Source: Microvirga sp. TS319
GTDB lineage: Bacteria; Pseudomonadota; Alphaproteobacteria; Rhizobiales; Beijerinckiaceae
Reading direction: 5' to 3'
DNA length: 64,000 nucleotides
Assembly: GCF_041276405.1 (NCBI RefSeq)
Contig: NZ_JBGGGT010000001.1
Span: 1,372,501-1,436,500, forward strand
Shown one piece after another: positions 15,873 to 24,872 of the stretch. The notes beneath the pieces are model-generated. The model made no database searches and was not told the origin of the DNA. It saw nothing but the letters and a program-made list of their open reading frames with translations. How positions within the stretch are numbered: the first letter of the stretch is position 1; the number at the start of each line of letters is the position of its first letter. The position numbers and the translations under genes are program-made.

Positions 15873-18320
15873 TTAGGACGACCGCCCGCGGACGCGATGC
15901 TGCTCCACATTGCCCGCATCCGCATCCATCCAACTGCGCCCCTTTTTTTGCTGCCGCCGGAGCTTCGGGCCCCTGTCCCGCCGTGATCTCCCGTCGGGTC
16001 TCCCGTGGTGGGACACAGAGCTGGCAACGAGCTTCTCCTCGATTTTAGCATTGAGGTTTGCTCGGAGGTCTACGACTGCCTCCATGTCCTCGAACACGCC
16101 CGGATACCGCTGAGCCAGCCAGAGCCAACTGGTGACGATCTTCACCCGGGCTTCCAGTTTCAGGAGATCGGTGTTGATGCCGAAGTCCGGCGCCTGAACG
16201 CGCCCGTCACGCACGTGCTGCCGGGCCCAGTCGAGCAGCAGGTCGACCGCCATTTGCTCCCGGCCATCGACGGGCGCCATCGAGTACGATAGGCGGACGA
16301 GGATCGGCAGATCCACGGCGTCGAGGAGTGTTGCCAGTTCGATCATCTCCTCCATGTCTGCCATGCGAAGATCCGGATGGCCGGCAACCAGGGTGTCGTT
16401 CAGATGCCGGAGAACACGACCGAGCCGATCAGTTTGCAGTACTTCACTGGCCGACGAAACCGTCTCCTGGTTGGGGCGGACATAGGCCTTTCCCCGCAGC
16501 TTGCCGGCGTCGCCTTTCAGGGCATTTCCAATCATGGTCTCGACCTGCGCATAGCCTCCCGCTTCCGGCAGGGCCGTCACAAGCCCTTCGTCATGGTGAC
16601 CGAAGCGCCCTGCCCGGCCGGCGATCTGCTTGATCTCCATGGCAGTGAGTTGCCGCTCGCGCACACCATCGAACTTGCGCAAGGTGGAGAACACGACGCG
16701 GCGCAACGGGCCGATGTTCAGGCCCATGCCAATGGCATCCGTCGCCACGAGAATTTCAGCCTCGCCGTTACGGAAGCGCGCCGCCTCGGCCCTGCGAACC
16801 TCCGGTCCAAGGGCGCCATAAACGGTGGCAACCGTGCGCCCGGCCTGCACCAGTTGCGCCCGGAGATCGTGAACATTCCTGCGGGTGAAAGCTACGACCG
16901 CATCCCCGCGGGACAGCTTCTTGAGATTGGCCGGAACGCCTTCGACGCGCAGCTTGCCCTTGCGCTTCAGGATCTTCACCTCCAGCCGTTCACCGGTCAT
17001 CGCGAGCAGGTGCTCGACGAGCGGGATCGCCTCCGGCGCGCCAGTCAGGACCACCAGGCGCGCGGGAGCTCCGATCATGGCCTGAGTCCATGCCCAACCC
17101 CGGTTCGGATCACCGAGCATCTGGACCTCATCGATCACGCAGACATCAACCACCCGGTGCAGATCCAGCGTCTCGATGGTGCGAGCGATATGGGTCACGC
17201 CTTCGGGCAAAACGCGCTCCTCGCCCGTCACCATCCCCGCGGCCATGCCCGCCTCGCTCATGCGCTCATAGTGCTCCAGCGCGAGGAGGCGTAAGGGGGA
17301 CAGGATCTCGGCCGTCTCGGCCTCACCGGCGAATTGCAGAGCCTCATAGGTCTTGCCGGAATTGGTCGGTCCGGCCAGGAACAGGAACCTGCGGTTCAAG
17401 GAGCGGGCTACCGGAAAGATCGCGGCATAGCGCTCATAGCCGGATGCCTCGCGGATCTGCGCCTCGCGTAGGTGCCGGAGCCGTCTGGCAGCAGCCTTGG
17501 AGCGGAGATCGTCGAGCTTTTGCCGCAGCTTGCGCCCAGCCCCGGCCGGGCCGCCCTTGTCTGAGGCATGGATCCGGTCGAGCCTCTCGATCGCAGCCTG
17601 AATACCGTCCAGGATGGCTTGGCGCTCTGCAGCGTCGTCATAAGCGGCAAGATAGGTCTCAAGCTCATCGCGCCAGCTTGCCAGTTCCGCCTCACAGACT
17701 GCGAAGGTGGCATCGCGCAGCTCGATCAGCCTGGCCTTGAGGGCATCAGATGCCGCGGCAATTTCATCCCGCCCGACACGGGCCGAATCCAGGACCACGG
17801 CTGCAACGTCCAGGGGCTCGGCAAAGGCGAACTCGATGACGATATCCGTGGAGCCGCGGTCTAGCAGGATCTGCATAGGCTGGCTGAACACCGCCCGGTA
17901 GCCGGCAAAGACGCGCTCCGACTTCCACCGGCCGCTTTCGATCTTGCGGACATCCTCCGCCACATAGATGCCCGTGTTCGTCCGGACAGGCGCGAGGATG
18001 CTCTGCCGCCGCCGATGGGCCGCATCATCAATCGGCTGGACGGTAGGGGGATCGACTCTCTTGGGCTTGGAGCGCGCATGTCTTTCGGCATCACCATTCT
18101 CCCCCTGCATTCGCCACGCTGGGACCTCGGCCGCCAGCTGGGCAATAGTTTCAGGGTCGAACATGGGAGCTTCAACAATGCGCCCTCGCTTCTGGAGCGT
18201 CCGGTACTCGGCAACTGGGATCAGTCCGGCCTCGATCCAGCGCTCGCACTCGGCCGCGCTGGCAAGCAGGAGCCCGGGTAGGTGATTGATGCCGACGAAG
18301 GCTTTCGATTTCTTAGACAT
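15873..18320 (-). CDS. Suv3-like superfamily 2 helicase
   Basis: The 815-residue product resembles the mitochondrial RNA helicase Suv3 and its alphaproteobacterial homologues. Walker A is AGPTNSGKTYEALQ (near residue 320), Walker B/DExH box is VCVIDEVQMLGDPNRGW (DEVQ, where Suv3 proteins have DEIQ), motif III is VVLTGAPEAI, motif V is ILVATDAIGMGLN, and motif VI is QIAGRAGRFG. The N-terminal 300 residues include a charged, probably coiled-coil region. The C-terminal part (VDLPILVRLSYSMAPVDGRE) matches the SUV3 C-terminal domain, and a basic tail follows. It probably unwinds structured RNA or RNA/DNA hybrids in turnover. It is a stand-alone gene with no RNase neighbour. Confidence 0.9.
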   Translation of the reverse strand: MSKKSKAFVGINHLPGLLLASAAECERWIEAGLIPVAEYRTLQKRGRIVEAPMFDPETIAQLAAEVPAWRMQGENGDAERHARSKPKRVDPPTVQPIDDAAHRRRQSILAPVRTNTGIYVAEDVRKIESGRWKSERVFAGYRAVFSQPMQILLDRGSTDIVIEFAFAEPLDVAAVVLDSARVGRDEIAAASDALKARLIELRDATFAVCEAELASWRDELETYLAAYDDAAERQAILDGIQAAIERLDRIHASDKGGPAGAGRKLRQKLDDLRSKAAARRLRHLREAQIREASGYERYAAIFPVARSLNRRFLFLAGPTNSGKTYEALQFAGEAETAEILSPLRLLALEHYERMSEAGMAAGMVTGEERVLPEGVTHIARTIETLDLHRVVDVCVIDEVQMLGDPNRGWAWTQAMIGAPARLVVLTGAPEAIPLVEHLLAMTGERLEVKILKRKGKLRVEGVPANLKKLSRGDAVVAFTRRNVHDLRAQLVQAGRTVATVYGALGPEVRRAEAARFRNGEAEILVATDAIGMGLNIGPLRRVVFSTLRKFDGVRERQLTAMEIKQIAGRAGRFGHHDEGLVTALPEAGGYAQVETMIGNALKGDAGKLRGKAYVRPNQETVSSASEVLQTDRLGRVLRHLNDTLVAGHPDLRMADMEEMIELATLLDAVDLPILVRLSYSMAPVDGREQMAVDLLLDWARQHVRDGRVQAPDFGINTDLLKLEARVKIVTSWLWLAQRYPGVFEDMEAVVDLRANLNAKIEEKLVASSVSHHGRPDGRSRRDRGPKLRRQQKKGRSWMDADAGNVEQHRVRGRSS

Positions 18321-18620
18321 CTATAATTCCGCAGGGCAAAGCACGTTTGCCATTGCTCCAGACTCGTTGAACGGGCGCCTTCTACCGCAGCATTGGCTAC
18401 GCGCCGGAGTTCAACTCCGGAAGAGCGCAGTTGTTTTCAGGAGGGTGGTGTTGAGCGCTGCCGCCCGGGGCTTTCGGACACGTTCCTGACTTCGCATGGA
18501 TTTCGAGGTTTGTGTATGGAGCTGTCAGGTTTTTTCTTGGTTTTAGATGTCGATGGCGGGCTCCGATATCAAGGGATCCGCCGTCGTGGGCGGACTTCAT
18601 TCACACCATTTGTTCCGATG
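18321..18620. other. intergenic stretch with no supported gene
   Basis: Short reading frames are present on both strands, but none has a domain, a credible ribosome binding site or normal composition. It separates the helicase promoter (minus strand) from the terminator of the minus-strand gene beyond. Confidence 0.4.
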
Positions 18621-18649
18621 AAAAGCTCGCCGGCCCGATCCGGCGAGCT
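18621..18649 (-). terminator. rho-independent terminator for the minus strand
   Basis: AGCTCGCCGG (18624-18633) and CCGGCGAGCT (18640-18649) form a perfect ten-pair stem around a six-base loop. On the minus strand the stem is followed by TTTT. It lies 143 bases downstream of the minus-strand gene ending at 18793, and so closes that transcription unit. Confidence 0.75.
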
Positions 18650-18792
18650 CGCTGGAGACAGCAAAGTTTGGTCAGAAGGGGATTATCTGCGCCTCTCAAA
18701 AACGTCCATGTTCCTCGTCCGAGGAGACATTTGGCTGCCATTCGGAGCCCAGGTTCCCACATCAATTGTGGAACTGATCAGGCATTCAGGTG

Positions 18793-19134
18793 TCAACGGG
18801 CGTTCTTGACCAGGGCAAGGAGGCAAGTCGCTTCCATATCGCCACCTCTTGAAGCCCGTTGAAGGACTCGCTCGATGGTTTCGCCGTCACCGGGTGAGTG
18901 CCGGTCGCCGACGGCAAGCACGTGCTCGTACAAGGCTCGATCCGCTGGCTCGAGGCCCCACACCGAGGCGAACGCCGCCTGTGTCTCCTCCTGGGTGGCG
19001 TCGGGGACGTCCGCTGCCACAAAGGCGTAGGCCAACTCGCACAAACCGCCGGCGCCGATCGTCCGGTCCTCCGCAAGTGACCCGAAGGCCCGCCGGACCG
19101 CTTGCTCGATCAACTGTTCACGCTCATCGGTCAC
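18793..19134 (-). CDS. hypothetical acidic helical protein downstream of the IS630 transposase
   Basis: The GTG at 19134 has GGAGGT six bases upstream, so I start there and not at the upstream ATG (19161). The 113-residue product VTDEREQLIEQAVRRAFGSL and DRTIGAGGLCELAYAFV, to LALVKNAR, is soluble and mainly helical, with no motif I recognise. It ends before a clear terminator. It lies about 45 bases beyond the transposase stop codon on the same strand. It could be a resident gene whose promoter side was hit by the insertion, or a passenger. Function unknown. Confidence 0.65.
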   Translation of the reverse strand: MTDEREQLIEQAVRRAFGSLAEDRTIGAGGLCELAYAFVAADVPDATQEETQAAFASVWGLEPADRALYEHVLAVGDRHSPGDGETIERVLQRASRGGDMEATCLLALVKNAR

Positions 19135-19180
19135 CAGGGCACCTCCAGCGGCTGTCAGCATCAGGCTACCCGAACTCCCG

Positions 19181-20380
19181 TCACCGACGATAGGCGGGAT
19201 CCTTGCAGGTGTTGGCTTCCGAGAACACGACCGGCTGGCGCTCAAGCCCCCACACCCACTCGCCCGCTCGCTCGGGGTGGGCTTGGAAGTGGGCATTGCG
19301 TTCAGCCAGGTAGCGGTCGATCGCTGCGTTCGCCTCCTCCGCAGAGGGATACTTGCTGTTGTGGATGACGGCGCGTGCCATGCCGCTGAAGACGGCTTCA
19401 ATGACATTCAGGAACGGCGCACAGGACGGCAGCGGCACAGCCGTGATCTGCGGCCCACCCCTGACCTGAGCCTCGGCATTCTGCTGCGCCAGCCAGTCCT
19501 TGAGCCGGTTCGACGTGTGCCAGGACGCCGCGTCCCAGGACAGGTAGAGCTGACGGCACGCCGCATACTTCGTGGTGAGGATCTCGATCAGCCGGATCAT
19601 CTCGGCTGTGTTCTTGTTCGCGCTATAGACATGCGTGACCTGGTTCGTCGACAGCTCCAGGGCTGCGGTCAGGATCAGCGTGCCGCGCGCCCTCTGCCGT
19701 GCAGGGACCGTCCGGACCGTGCCAGGAGGCGTCAGGGCTGTGCCGCCATGCTGCCTTACAATGAACGGCCCATACTCATCGATCGAGAAGAAGGCTTCGT
19801 TTGCTTGCACTGAAGCGAGCGTCGAGCGCAGGGTGCGAACCCTCTCCGAGTAGTCCGGGTCGGTCGATGTGAGCACCTTGCGGGCTTTGAGCCAGCGCCA
19901 GCCGGCCTGGTGCGTGATCATGCGGATCGTATCCCGGCACGCTGGGCTGCCTTTCACCGCCAGAGCGTGCTGCAACGTGCGCATGGTCCAGGCCGTCCGA
20001 TTGATGCCATAGTTGAGCGGCGGCTCATGCAGGATCGTGAAGATCAGCCTCTTCAGGGGCTCGCTATCGACCTTCTTGTGGGTTGGCGGACGGGCGGCAA
20101 ACAGCGCTGCTGCGCCGCCCCGTTCATAAGCCTGGCAGTAGCCGCCATAGGTCTTTTTCTGGATGCCGGGAAAGGCGCAGATCGCCGGCGGCGGCCAGCC
20201 CCGCAAGCTGCCGAGGACCACGAGCGATCGGTTGCGTACGTGGCGGCTATCATCCTGAAGCCGGCCCAGGAGCACGCCCGACCTATAGCGGAATCGTACC
20301 GACGCCAAACCTACACGTGGGAATTCGGTGGCGTTTACTCCCGAATACCGAAACGAACTCTTGCCTCGACCTGTCCCCAT
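19181..20380 (-). CDS. IS630 family transposase
   Basis: The 399-residue product carries the DDE triad of the IS630/Tc1-mariner group: the first Asp in EAFFSIDEYGPFIV, the second in LYLSWDAASWHTSN, and the Glu in FLNVIEAVFSGMARAV. The N-terminal half has a helix-turn-helix region ending KKTYGGYCQAYERGG and a winged part (PLNYGINRTAWTMRTL). The first 30 or so residues look atypical and the true start may be downstream. The frame is otherwise intact. I did not find convincing terminal inverted repeats or a TA duplication by eye, so the element limits are undefined. Confidence 0.88.
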   Translation of the reverse strand: MGTGRGKSSFRYSGVNATEFPRVGLASVRFRYRSGVLLGRLQDDSRHVRNRSLVVLGSLRGWPPPAICAFPGIQKKTYGGYCQAYERGGAAALFAARPPTHKKVDSEPLKRLIFTILHEPPLNYGINRTAWTMRTLQHALAVKGSPACRDTIRMITHQAGWRWLKARKVLTSTDPDYSERVRTLRSTLASVQANEAFFSIDEYGPFIVRQHGGTALTPPGTVRTVPARQRARGTLILTAALELSTNQVTHVYSANKNTAEMIRLIEILTTKYAACRQLYLSWDAASWHTSNRLKDWLAQQNAEAQVRGGPQITAVPLPSCAPFLNVIEAVFSGMARAVIHNSKYPSAEEANAAIDRYLAERNAHFQAHPERAGEWVWGLERQPVVFSEANTCKDPAYRR

Positions 20381-20405
20381 GGAATGGACCGCCTCGCCGA
20401 TATGG

Positions 20406-21086
20406 CTATGCAGAGAGGGCGAAGATTGACCTGAACTCTCCCAGTCCCTCGCAGGTGAAGGTCACCGCCCGTCCGGCATCACGCCGGACCCAACCCTTCT
20501 CAAGCAGCCGTGACAGGATCGCGGCTCCCAATGCGCCGCCAAGATGGCTGCGCCGCTCGCTCCAGTCGAGGCAGGCCCGGCACACCGGACGGCGGCCTTT
20601 TTCCAACCGGATCAGGTCAATCCCGAACTCACCGAAGAACCCTCTTCCCTTGTCGGTCAGGAGCAACGGATCTTCGCCCGCGATGAAGCCCTGCTGCCTG
20701 GCTCCGTGCAGCAGCTCGACTCCTCGTTCGCCCGCGAGGTGATCGTAGCAGATGCGGGCAGCCCGCAATGCAGCATCCTTCGGCCCTGTTCGGACCCGGG
20801 TGGCACCCGTGCGCTGGGCCAAGCCCATCAACGCCTCCAGGACCTGCGCCACGTCCGGGCCCGAGAGCCGGAAGTACCGATGCCGTCCTTGCTTCTCCGC
20901 CGTGAGCAGGTTGGCGGCATCGAGCTTCGACAGATGCCCGCTGGCAGTCTGGATCGTCACGCCCGCAGCCTCGGCCAGTTCACTCACCGTCAGCGCTCGC
21001 CCGTCCATGAGGGCCGTGAGGATGTTGGCCCGGGCCGGATCTCCCAGGAGCGCGGCCACGGAAGCGATGACAGGACCTTCTTTCAT
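20406..21086 (-). CDS. ArsR/SmtB-type winged-helix regulator with long C-terminal domain
   Basis: The 226-residue product starts MKEGPVIASVAALLGDP and has the ArsR helix-turn-helix ARANILTALMDGRALTVSEL plus GVTIQTASGHLSKLDAANLL and a wing (EKQGRHRYFRLSG). ArsR proteins are usually near 100 residues; here about 120 more follow, with the cysteine pair RRPVCRACLDWSERR seen in this longer subfamily. It is divergent from the NIPSNAP/ABM pair, 80 bases apart, and probably represses it. The ligand is unknown; the CRAC cysteines could sense a metal or an oxidant. Confidence 0.9.
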   Translation of the reverse strand: MKEGPVIASVAALLGDPARANILTALMDGRALTVSELAEAAGVTIQTASGHLSKLDAANLLTAEKQGRHRYFRLSGPDVAQVLEALMGLAQRTGATRVRTGPKDAALRAARICYDHLAGERGVELLHGARQQGFIAGEDPLLLTDKGRGFFGEFGIDLIRLEKGRRPVCRACLDWSERRSHLGGALGAAILSRLLEKGWVRRDAGRAVTFTCEGLGEFRSIFALSA

Positions 21087-21166
21087 ACTTCGACCGTAGC
21101 CGAAGCAACGCAGTCGGGCAATCGGTTAGAAATCAATTCTCACGCGCTTCAAGAGGACACCCGAGC

Positions 21167-21496
21167 ATGATCACCTGTTTCATCCGCTACGAGATCGACC
21201 CGTTCAAGGTCGGTGCCTTTGACGAGTACGCCCGCAACTGGGGCCAGGCCATTCCCCGCTGCGGCGCGGACCTCATCGGCTACTATTCTCCCCACGAGGG
21301 CTCGAGCACGGTCGCGTATGGGGTTTACAACATCGAGAGCCTGGCCGACTACGAGGCCTATCGCGAGCGCCTGCGCAACGATCCACTCGGACGAGCCAAT
21401 TACGAGTTCGCCAAGAAGGAGCAATTCATCCGCCGCGAGGACCGGATCTTCCTGCGCCTAGCCTCGGCACCGTATGCGGATCGGATCCGGCCATGA
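21167..21496 (+). CDS. NIPSNAP family protein
   Basis: This 109-residue single-domain protein has the dimeric alpha-beta barrel fold: MITCFIRYEIDPFKVGAFDE, GADLIGYYSPHEGSSTVAYG and LADYEAYRERLRNDPL, the usual NIPSNAP landmarks. Such proteins are small heme/reactive-metabolite-associated or monooxygenase-like; biochemistry is poorly defined. Its stop overlaps the start of the next gene (ATGA at 21493), showing translational coupling. It is the first gene after the divergent promoter shared with the ArsR regulator. Confidence 0.88.
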   Translation: MITCFIRYEIDPFKVGAFDEYARNWGQAIPRCGADLIGYYSPHEGSSTVAYGVYNIESLADYEAYRERLRNDPLGRANYEFAKKEQFIRREDRIFLRLASAPYADRIRP

Positions 21497-21861
21497 TCGC
21501 GGTGATCTTCGAAGTGCGCCCGGCCGAGGGCGAGACGCAGCACTACCTCGATCTGGCGGCCGCCCTCCGCGATGATCTTGTCTCGATCGACGGCTTCATC
21601 TCCATCGAGCGCTTCCAGAGCCTAACGGAGCCGGGAAAGATCCTCTCGCTCTCGTTCTGGCGCGATGAGGAGGCCGTGCGGCAGTGGCGCAACCGTCCCG
21701 GGCACCGCGCGACCCAGGCCAAGGGACGCAACGGCGTCTTCGCTGATTATCGCCTGCGGGTTGCCAGCGTCATCCGGGACTACGGCCTGCATGACCGGGA
21801 TCAGGCCCCAGCCGATAGCCGCCGTGTTCATGAGGAGCGCCATGCTGTCAAAGGCTGCTGA
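21493..21861 (+). CDS. antibiotic biosynthesis monooxygenase (ABM) domain protein
   Basis: The 122-residue product begins MIAVIFEVRPAEGETQHYLD and continues SIDGFISIERFQSLTEPG and LSLSFWRDEEAVRQWRN, the classic ABM ferredoxin-like fold. Related proteins oxidise polyaromatic substrates without cofactors or degrade heme. It is coupled to the NIPSNAP gene by a four-base overlap. Together with the ArsR regulator they form a small inducible stress or detoxification unit; substrate unknown. The tail after DYRLRVASVIRDYG is basic and not conserved in the fold. Confidence 0.88.
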   Translation: MIAVIFEVRPAEGETQHYLDLAAALRDDLVSIDGFISIERFQSLTEPGKILSLSFWRDEEAVRQWRNRPGHRATQAKGRNGVFADYRLRVASVIRDYGLHDRDQAPADSRRVHEERHAVKGC

Positions 21862-22249
21862 TCAGGGAATGGTCCGCTCACGTCATCTCGTCGGAGCAGC
21901 GCTCGGCCATTTCATCCGCGGAAGACCGGTGAGGCTGGACGATCTTTGAAAACCCTCCTTGGACCTTCAGTCGCTGATCTCCACTGTGGTGGCTTCTGCG
22001 ACTGAATGCCGGAAGCGACCGTCACGCAAATCTCGGGCCTCCTGAGGGTGCTCGCTTCTGGGAGCGAGGCTCGGCTCTGGGTCAACCTTTCGCATTCTGG
22101 CCGCCCATTGAATGTCAGCTCCTGAGCACATAGGCGGACAATGCGCTAGCGTCTCAGGAGTGCCAGGAAGAGACCTTCCGCAGCCCCTCGTTAGGCTCAT
22201 CCCCATCTGGCCAACTCAAGCTCGACACAGCATTTAGAGAGGAGTAAAA
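21862..22249. other. about 390 bases with no supported gene, promoter region of the tetR operon
   Basis: No frame here has convincing coding character. The last part precedes the TetR-type palindrome and must hold the promoter of the efflux operon. The earlier part shows no repeat or RNA gene I can recognise. Confidence 0.4.
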
Positions 22250-22267
22250 TGACTGACTAGTCAGTCA
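22250..22267. promoter_or_regulatory. TetR operator, perfect 18-base palindrome
   Basis: TGACTGACTAGTCAGTCA is its own reverse complement. It ends 18 bases before the first GTG of the tetR gene, where binding would block transcription or initiation. TetR-family regulators of YbhG/YbhF-type pumps bind comparable palindromes, so autoregulation of the whole operon is likely. Confidence 0.8.
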
Positions 22268-22285
22268 GGAAGCGAGGCAGCGACG

Positions 22286-22933
22286 GTGGTGGCAAAGCGA
22301 CATGCCTTTAAGAAAACCCCTGCCCGAAGCGAGAGCGATCGCCAAGCCAAGCTTCAGGCGATCCTCGACGCCGCGCTCGACGTCTTTCTGGAAAATGGTT
22401 TCGCAGAAGCCCGCCTCGACGACGTAGCCGCCCGGGCCGGCGTCGCCAAGGGTACGATTTACCTCTACGTGCCGTCCAAGCAGGCCCTGTTCGAGGCACT
22501 GGCACAATCCGGAATCGGCGGGGCGATCGGAACGCTCGAGCAAAAGGTACTTGCCCTCGACATTCCAGCCGAGGAGCAGTTCAAGGCCCTCTTTGCTTTC
22601 CTGCGCCAAGAGGTGCTTGGCACCCGCCGGGCCGATATCGTGCGCCTGCTGCTGCGGGAAGCGTCCCGCTTCCCCGAACTCGCGGAAATCTATCATCGCG
22701 AGGTCATCAGCCGCGGTCTGGGCCTCCTGCGCACCATTGCCGAGCGCGGCATCGCCCGCGGCGAGTTCCGCTCGGACGAGCTCGTGCGGTTTCCCCAGCT
22801 TGCCATTGCGCCGGGGCTGGTGGCGCTTCTCTGGACGAGTTTGTTCCAGCGCCTCGAGCCAATCGACGTCGGCGCGATGCTGGAGGCGCACCTCGCCCTG
22901 ATGATGAAGGCGCTGAAAGGCCCCTCGTCATGA
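22286..22933 (+). CDS. TetR/AcrR family transcriptional regulator
   Basis: The 215-residue product has the TetR N-terminal helix-turn-helix: LQAILDAALDVFLENGFAEA, RLDDVAARAGVAKGTIYLY and VPSKQALFEAL. The C-terminal helical domain (EEQFKALFAFLRQEVLG onward) is the ligand-binding and dimerisation part. The start is GTG at 22286 or 22289, with GAGG about ten bases upstream. Its stop overlaps the next gene's start (TCATGA), placing it first in a four-gene operon with an efflux system that it most likely represses until a drug-like ligand binds. It resembles CecR (YbiH) in context. Confidence 0.92.
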   Translation: MVAKRHAFKKTPARSESDRQAKLQAILDAALDVFLENGFAEARLDDVAARAGVAKGTIYLYVPSKQALFEALAQSGIGGAIGTLEQKVLALDIPAEEQFKALFAFLRQEVLGTRRADIVRLLLREASRFPELAEIYHREVISRGLGLLRTIAERGIARGEFRSDELVRFPQLAIAPGLVALLWTSLFQRLEPIDVGAMLEAHLALMMKALKGPSS

Positions 22934-23919
22934 AACGCAGGCTGGCCATCGCTGCTCTTGTGGTCCTGCTCTTGGCGGGCGGAGCCAGCGCTTGGTTCCT
23001 GCTGCGCCCATGGGGAGGCGACGTCGGCTTTCAGGGCTACGTCGAAGGCTATTTGATCTTCATGGCGCCGGAAGACGGCGGGCGCATCGGACGCCTTGCA
23101 GTCGATTCCGCCGACCGGGTCACGCAAGGCCAACTGCTGTTCGAGCTCGAATCCTCCATGCAGATTGCTCAGCGTAATGAAGCCGACGCGCGGCTGCATC
23201 AGGCCAGGGCCCAGCTGACCGATCTCCAGGCTGCTCTGCAGCGCCCGGAGCAGATCGCAATCCTGAGGGCCCAGGAGGAGCGGGCAAAGGCGCAGCTCAG
23301 TCTCTCACAAGCCGAGCTCGACCGGCAACGCACTCTCTTCGAGCGCGGCATTGCCGCTAAGGCCCAGTTCGATCAGGCCCGCACGGCCTTCGAGCGCGAC
23401 CGGGCCGCTGTGGAAGAGGCACAGCGCCAGATCGAAGCCGGACAGATCACTGGTCGTACCGCCGAGATCAGGGCTGCTGAAGCCTCCGTACAGGCCGCCG
23501 AGGCGGCTCTCCGCCAAGCCGAGACACGCCTCGCCCGCCGCCAGGTGTTCGCGCCCGCGGCAGCCCAGGTCCAGGACGTCTATTTCCGCGCTGGTGAGAC
23601 GGTGAGTGCCAGCCAGCCGGTCCTCGCGCTGCTGCCGCCGGAGAACCGGCGCATCCGCTTCTACGTTCCGGAGCCGCGCCTCTCTACCCTTGTGCTGGGC
23701 ACCCTCGTCGGTGTCTCCTGCGACAGTTGCCCGCCGGGCCTCCAGGCCCGCATCAGCTTCATCGCCCGCGAGGCCGAGTTCACCCCGCCTGTCATCTTCA
23801 GCGAGGAAGAGCGCGCCAAGCTTGTCTTCCGGGTTGAAGCGCGCCCCGTCGACAGCGCTGAATTGCCGATCGGCCTGCCTGTGACTGTCACACCCATCGA
23901 GACGGAGGCTGGATCATGA
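22930..23919 (+). CDS. HlyD/YbhG-like periplasmic adaptor (membrane fusion protein)
   Basis: The 329-residue product has one N-terminal membrane anchor (LAIAALVVLLLAGGASAWFLL), a lipoyl/biotinyl-like half motif (GYLIFMAPEDGGRIGRLAVD), a long alpha-helical hairpin (LHQARAQLTDLQAALQRPEQ through RQAETRLARRQV) and a beta-barrel (VYFRAGETVSASQPVLALLP). It links an inner-membrane ABC exporter to an outer-membrane channel. It overlaps both neighbours by four bases. Homologue in E. coli: YbhG. No outer-membrane factor gene is next to it, so a shared TolC-like protein is presumed. Confidence 0.9.
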   Translation: MKRRLAIAALVVLLLAGGASAWFLLRPWGGDVGFQGYVEGYLIFMAPEDGGRIGRLAVDSADRVTQGQLLFELESSMQIAQRNEADARLHQARAQLTDLQAALQRPEQIAILRAQEERAKAQLSLSQAELDRQRTLFERGIAAKAQFDQARTAFERDRAAVEEAQRQIEAGQITGRTAEIRAAEASVQAAEAALRQAETRLARRQVFAPAAAQVQDVYFRAGETVSASQPVLALLPPENRRIRFYVPEPRLSTLVLGTLVGVSCDSCPPGLQARISFIAREAEFTPPVIFSEEERAKLVFRVEARPVDSAELPIGLPVTVTPIETEAGS

Positions 23920-24872
23920 GCGCTGACCCGGCCGCCCTGCCCGCGCGCACCTCCGAGGTCGTCATCGACGTGCATGGGCTCACTAAGTCCTTCGGTGGCC
24001 GGACGGTGGTGCGAAATCTATCCATGCAGGTCCATCGCGGGCTGATCTACGGCTTCCTTGGCCCCAATGGCAGCGGCAAGACCACTACGCTGCGCATGCT
24101 CTGCGGACTGCTGACGCCGGACGACGGGCGCGGCACCTGCCTGGGCTATGACATCCGCACGCAGTCGGCCGAGATCAAACGCCACGTTGGTTACATGACT
24201 CAGCGTTTCTCCCTCTATGCGGATCTCTCGATCCGCGAAAACCTCGAATTCGTTGCCCGCGTCTATAACATCGCCGATCCGCACGCGGCGGCCCGCAACG
24301 CGATCCGGCGGCTCGGTCTAGAGAACCGCGCCGAGCAGCTCGCAGGTGAATTGTCGGGAGGCTGGAAGCAACGCTTGGCGCTCGGCGCCTGCATCTTGCC
24401 GGGCCCACAACTCCTGTTACTCGATGAGCCGACCGCCGGGGTCGACCCGAAGGCACGCCGAGATTTCTGGGATGAGATCCATGTGCTGGCCCATGAGGGT
24501 ATCACAGTGCTGGTCTCAACCCACTACATGGACGAAGCCGAGCGCTGCCACGAGATTGCCTACATCGCCTACGGGGACCTGCTTACGCAGGGCTCGGTCG
24601 ATGAGGTGATCGCGAACGCGCACCTGACCACCTATAATGTCACGGGTCCAGAGCTTGCGGATCTGGCAGAGCACCTGAAATCTCTCCCCGGCGTCGACAT
24701 GGTCGCGCCCTTTGGCACGGCGCTGCACGTGAGCGGACGCGACGCGAAACGGCTGGACGCGGCGACGCAGGGCCTGCGCAAGAGCGGACCTCAGGTCTGG
24801 ACCCCAGGCCATGCGAGTCTCGAGGATGTGTTCATCGACCTGATGAGCCGCACGAAAGACAACTTCGCATGA
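23916..24872 (+). CDS. ABC-2 type exporter ATP-binding protein (YbhF-like, single domain)
   Basis: The 318-residue ATPase has Walker A FLGPNGSGKTTTLR, the Q-loop near YMTQRFSLYADL, the signature LSGGWKQRLALG, Walker B QLLLLDEPTAG and the H-loop LVSTHYMDEAER. E. coli YbhF carries two nucleotide-binding domains; here only one is present, so it must dimerise. The C-terminal part (VTGPELADLAEHLKSLPG) is a regulatory domain common to drug exporters. Four-base overlaps with both flanking genes indicate translational coupling in the TetR-controlled operon. Confidence 0.92.
   Translation: MSADPAALPARTSEVVIDVHGLTKSFGGRTVVRNLSMQVHRGLIYGFLGPNGSGKTTTLRMLCGLLTPDDGRGTCLGYDIRTQSAEIKRHVGYMTQRFSLYADLSIRENLEFVARVYNIADPHAAARNAIRRLGLENRAEQLAGELSGGWKQRLALGACILPGPQLLLLDEPTAGVDPKARRDFWDEIHVLAHEGITVLVSTHYMDEAERCHEIAYIAYGDLLTQGSVDEVIANAHLTTYNVTGPELADLAEHLKSLPGVDMVAPFGTALHVSGRDAKRLDAATQGLRKSGPQVWTPGHASLEDVFIDLMSRTKDNFA

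Noticed and set aside
16377..17294. A 305-residue plus-strand frame
   Set aside because: Antisense of the Suv3-like helicase with no start signal or domain.
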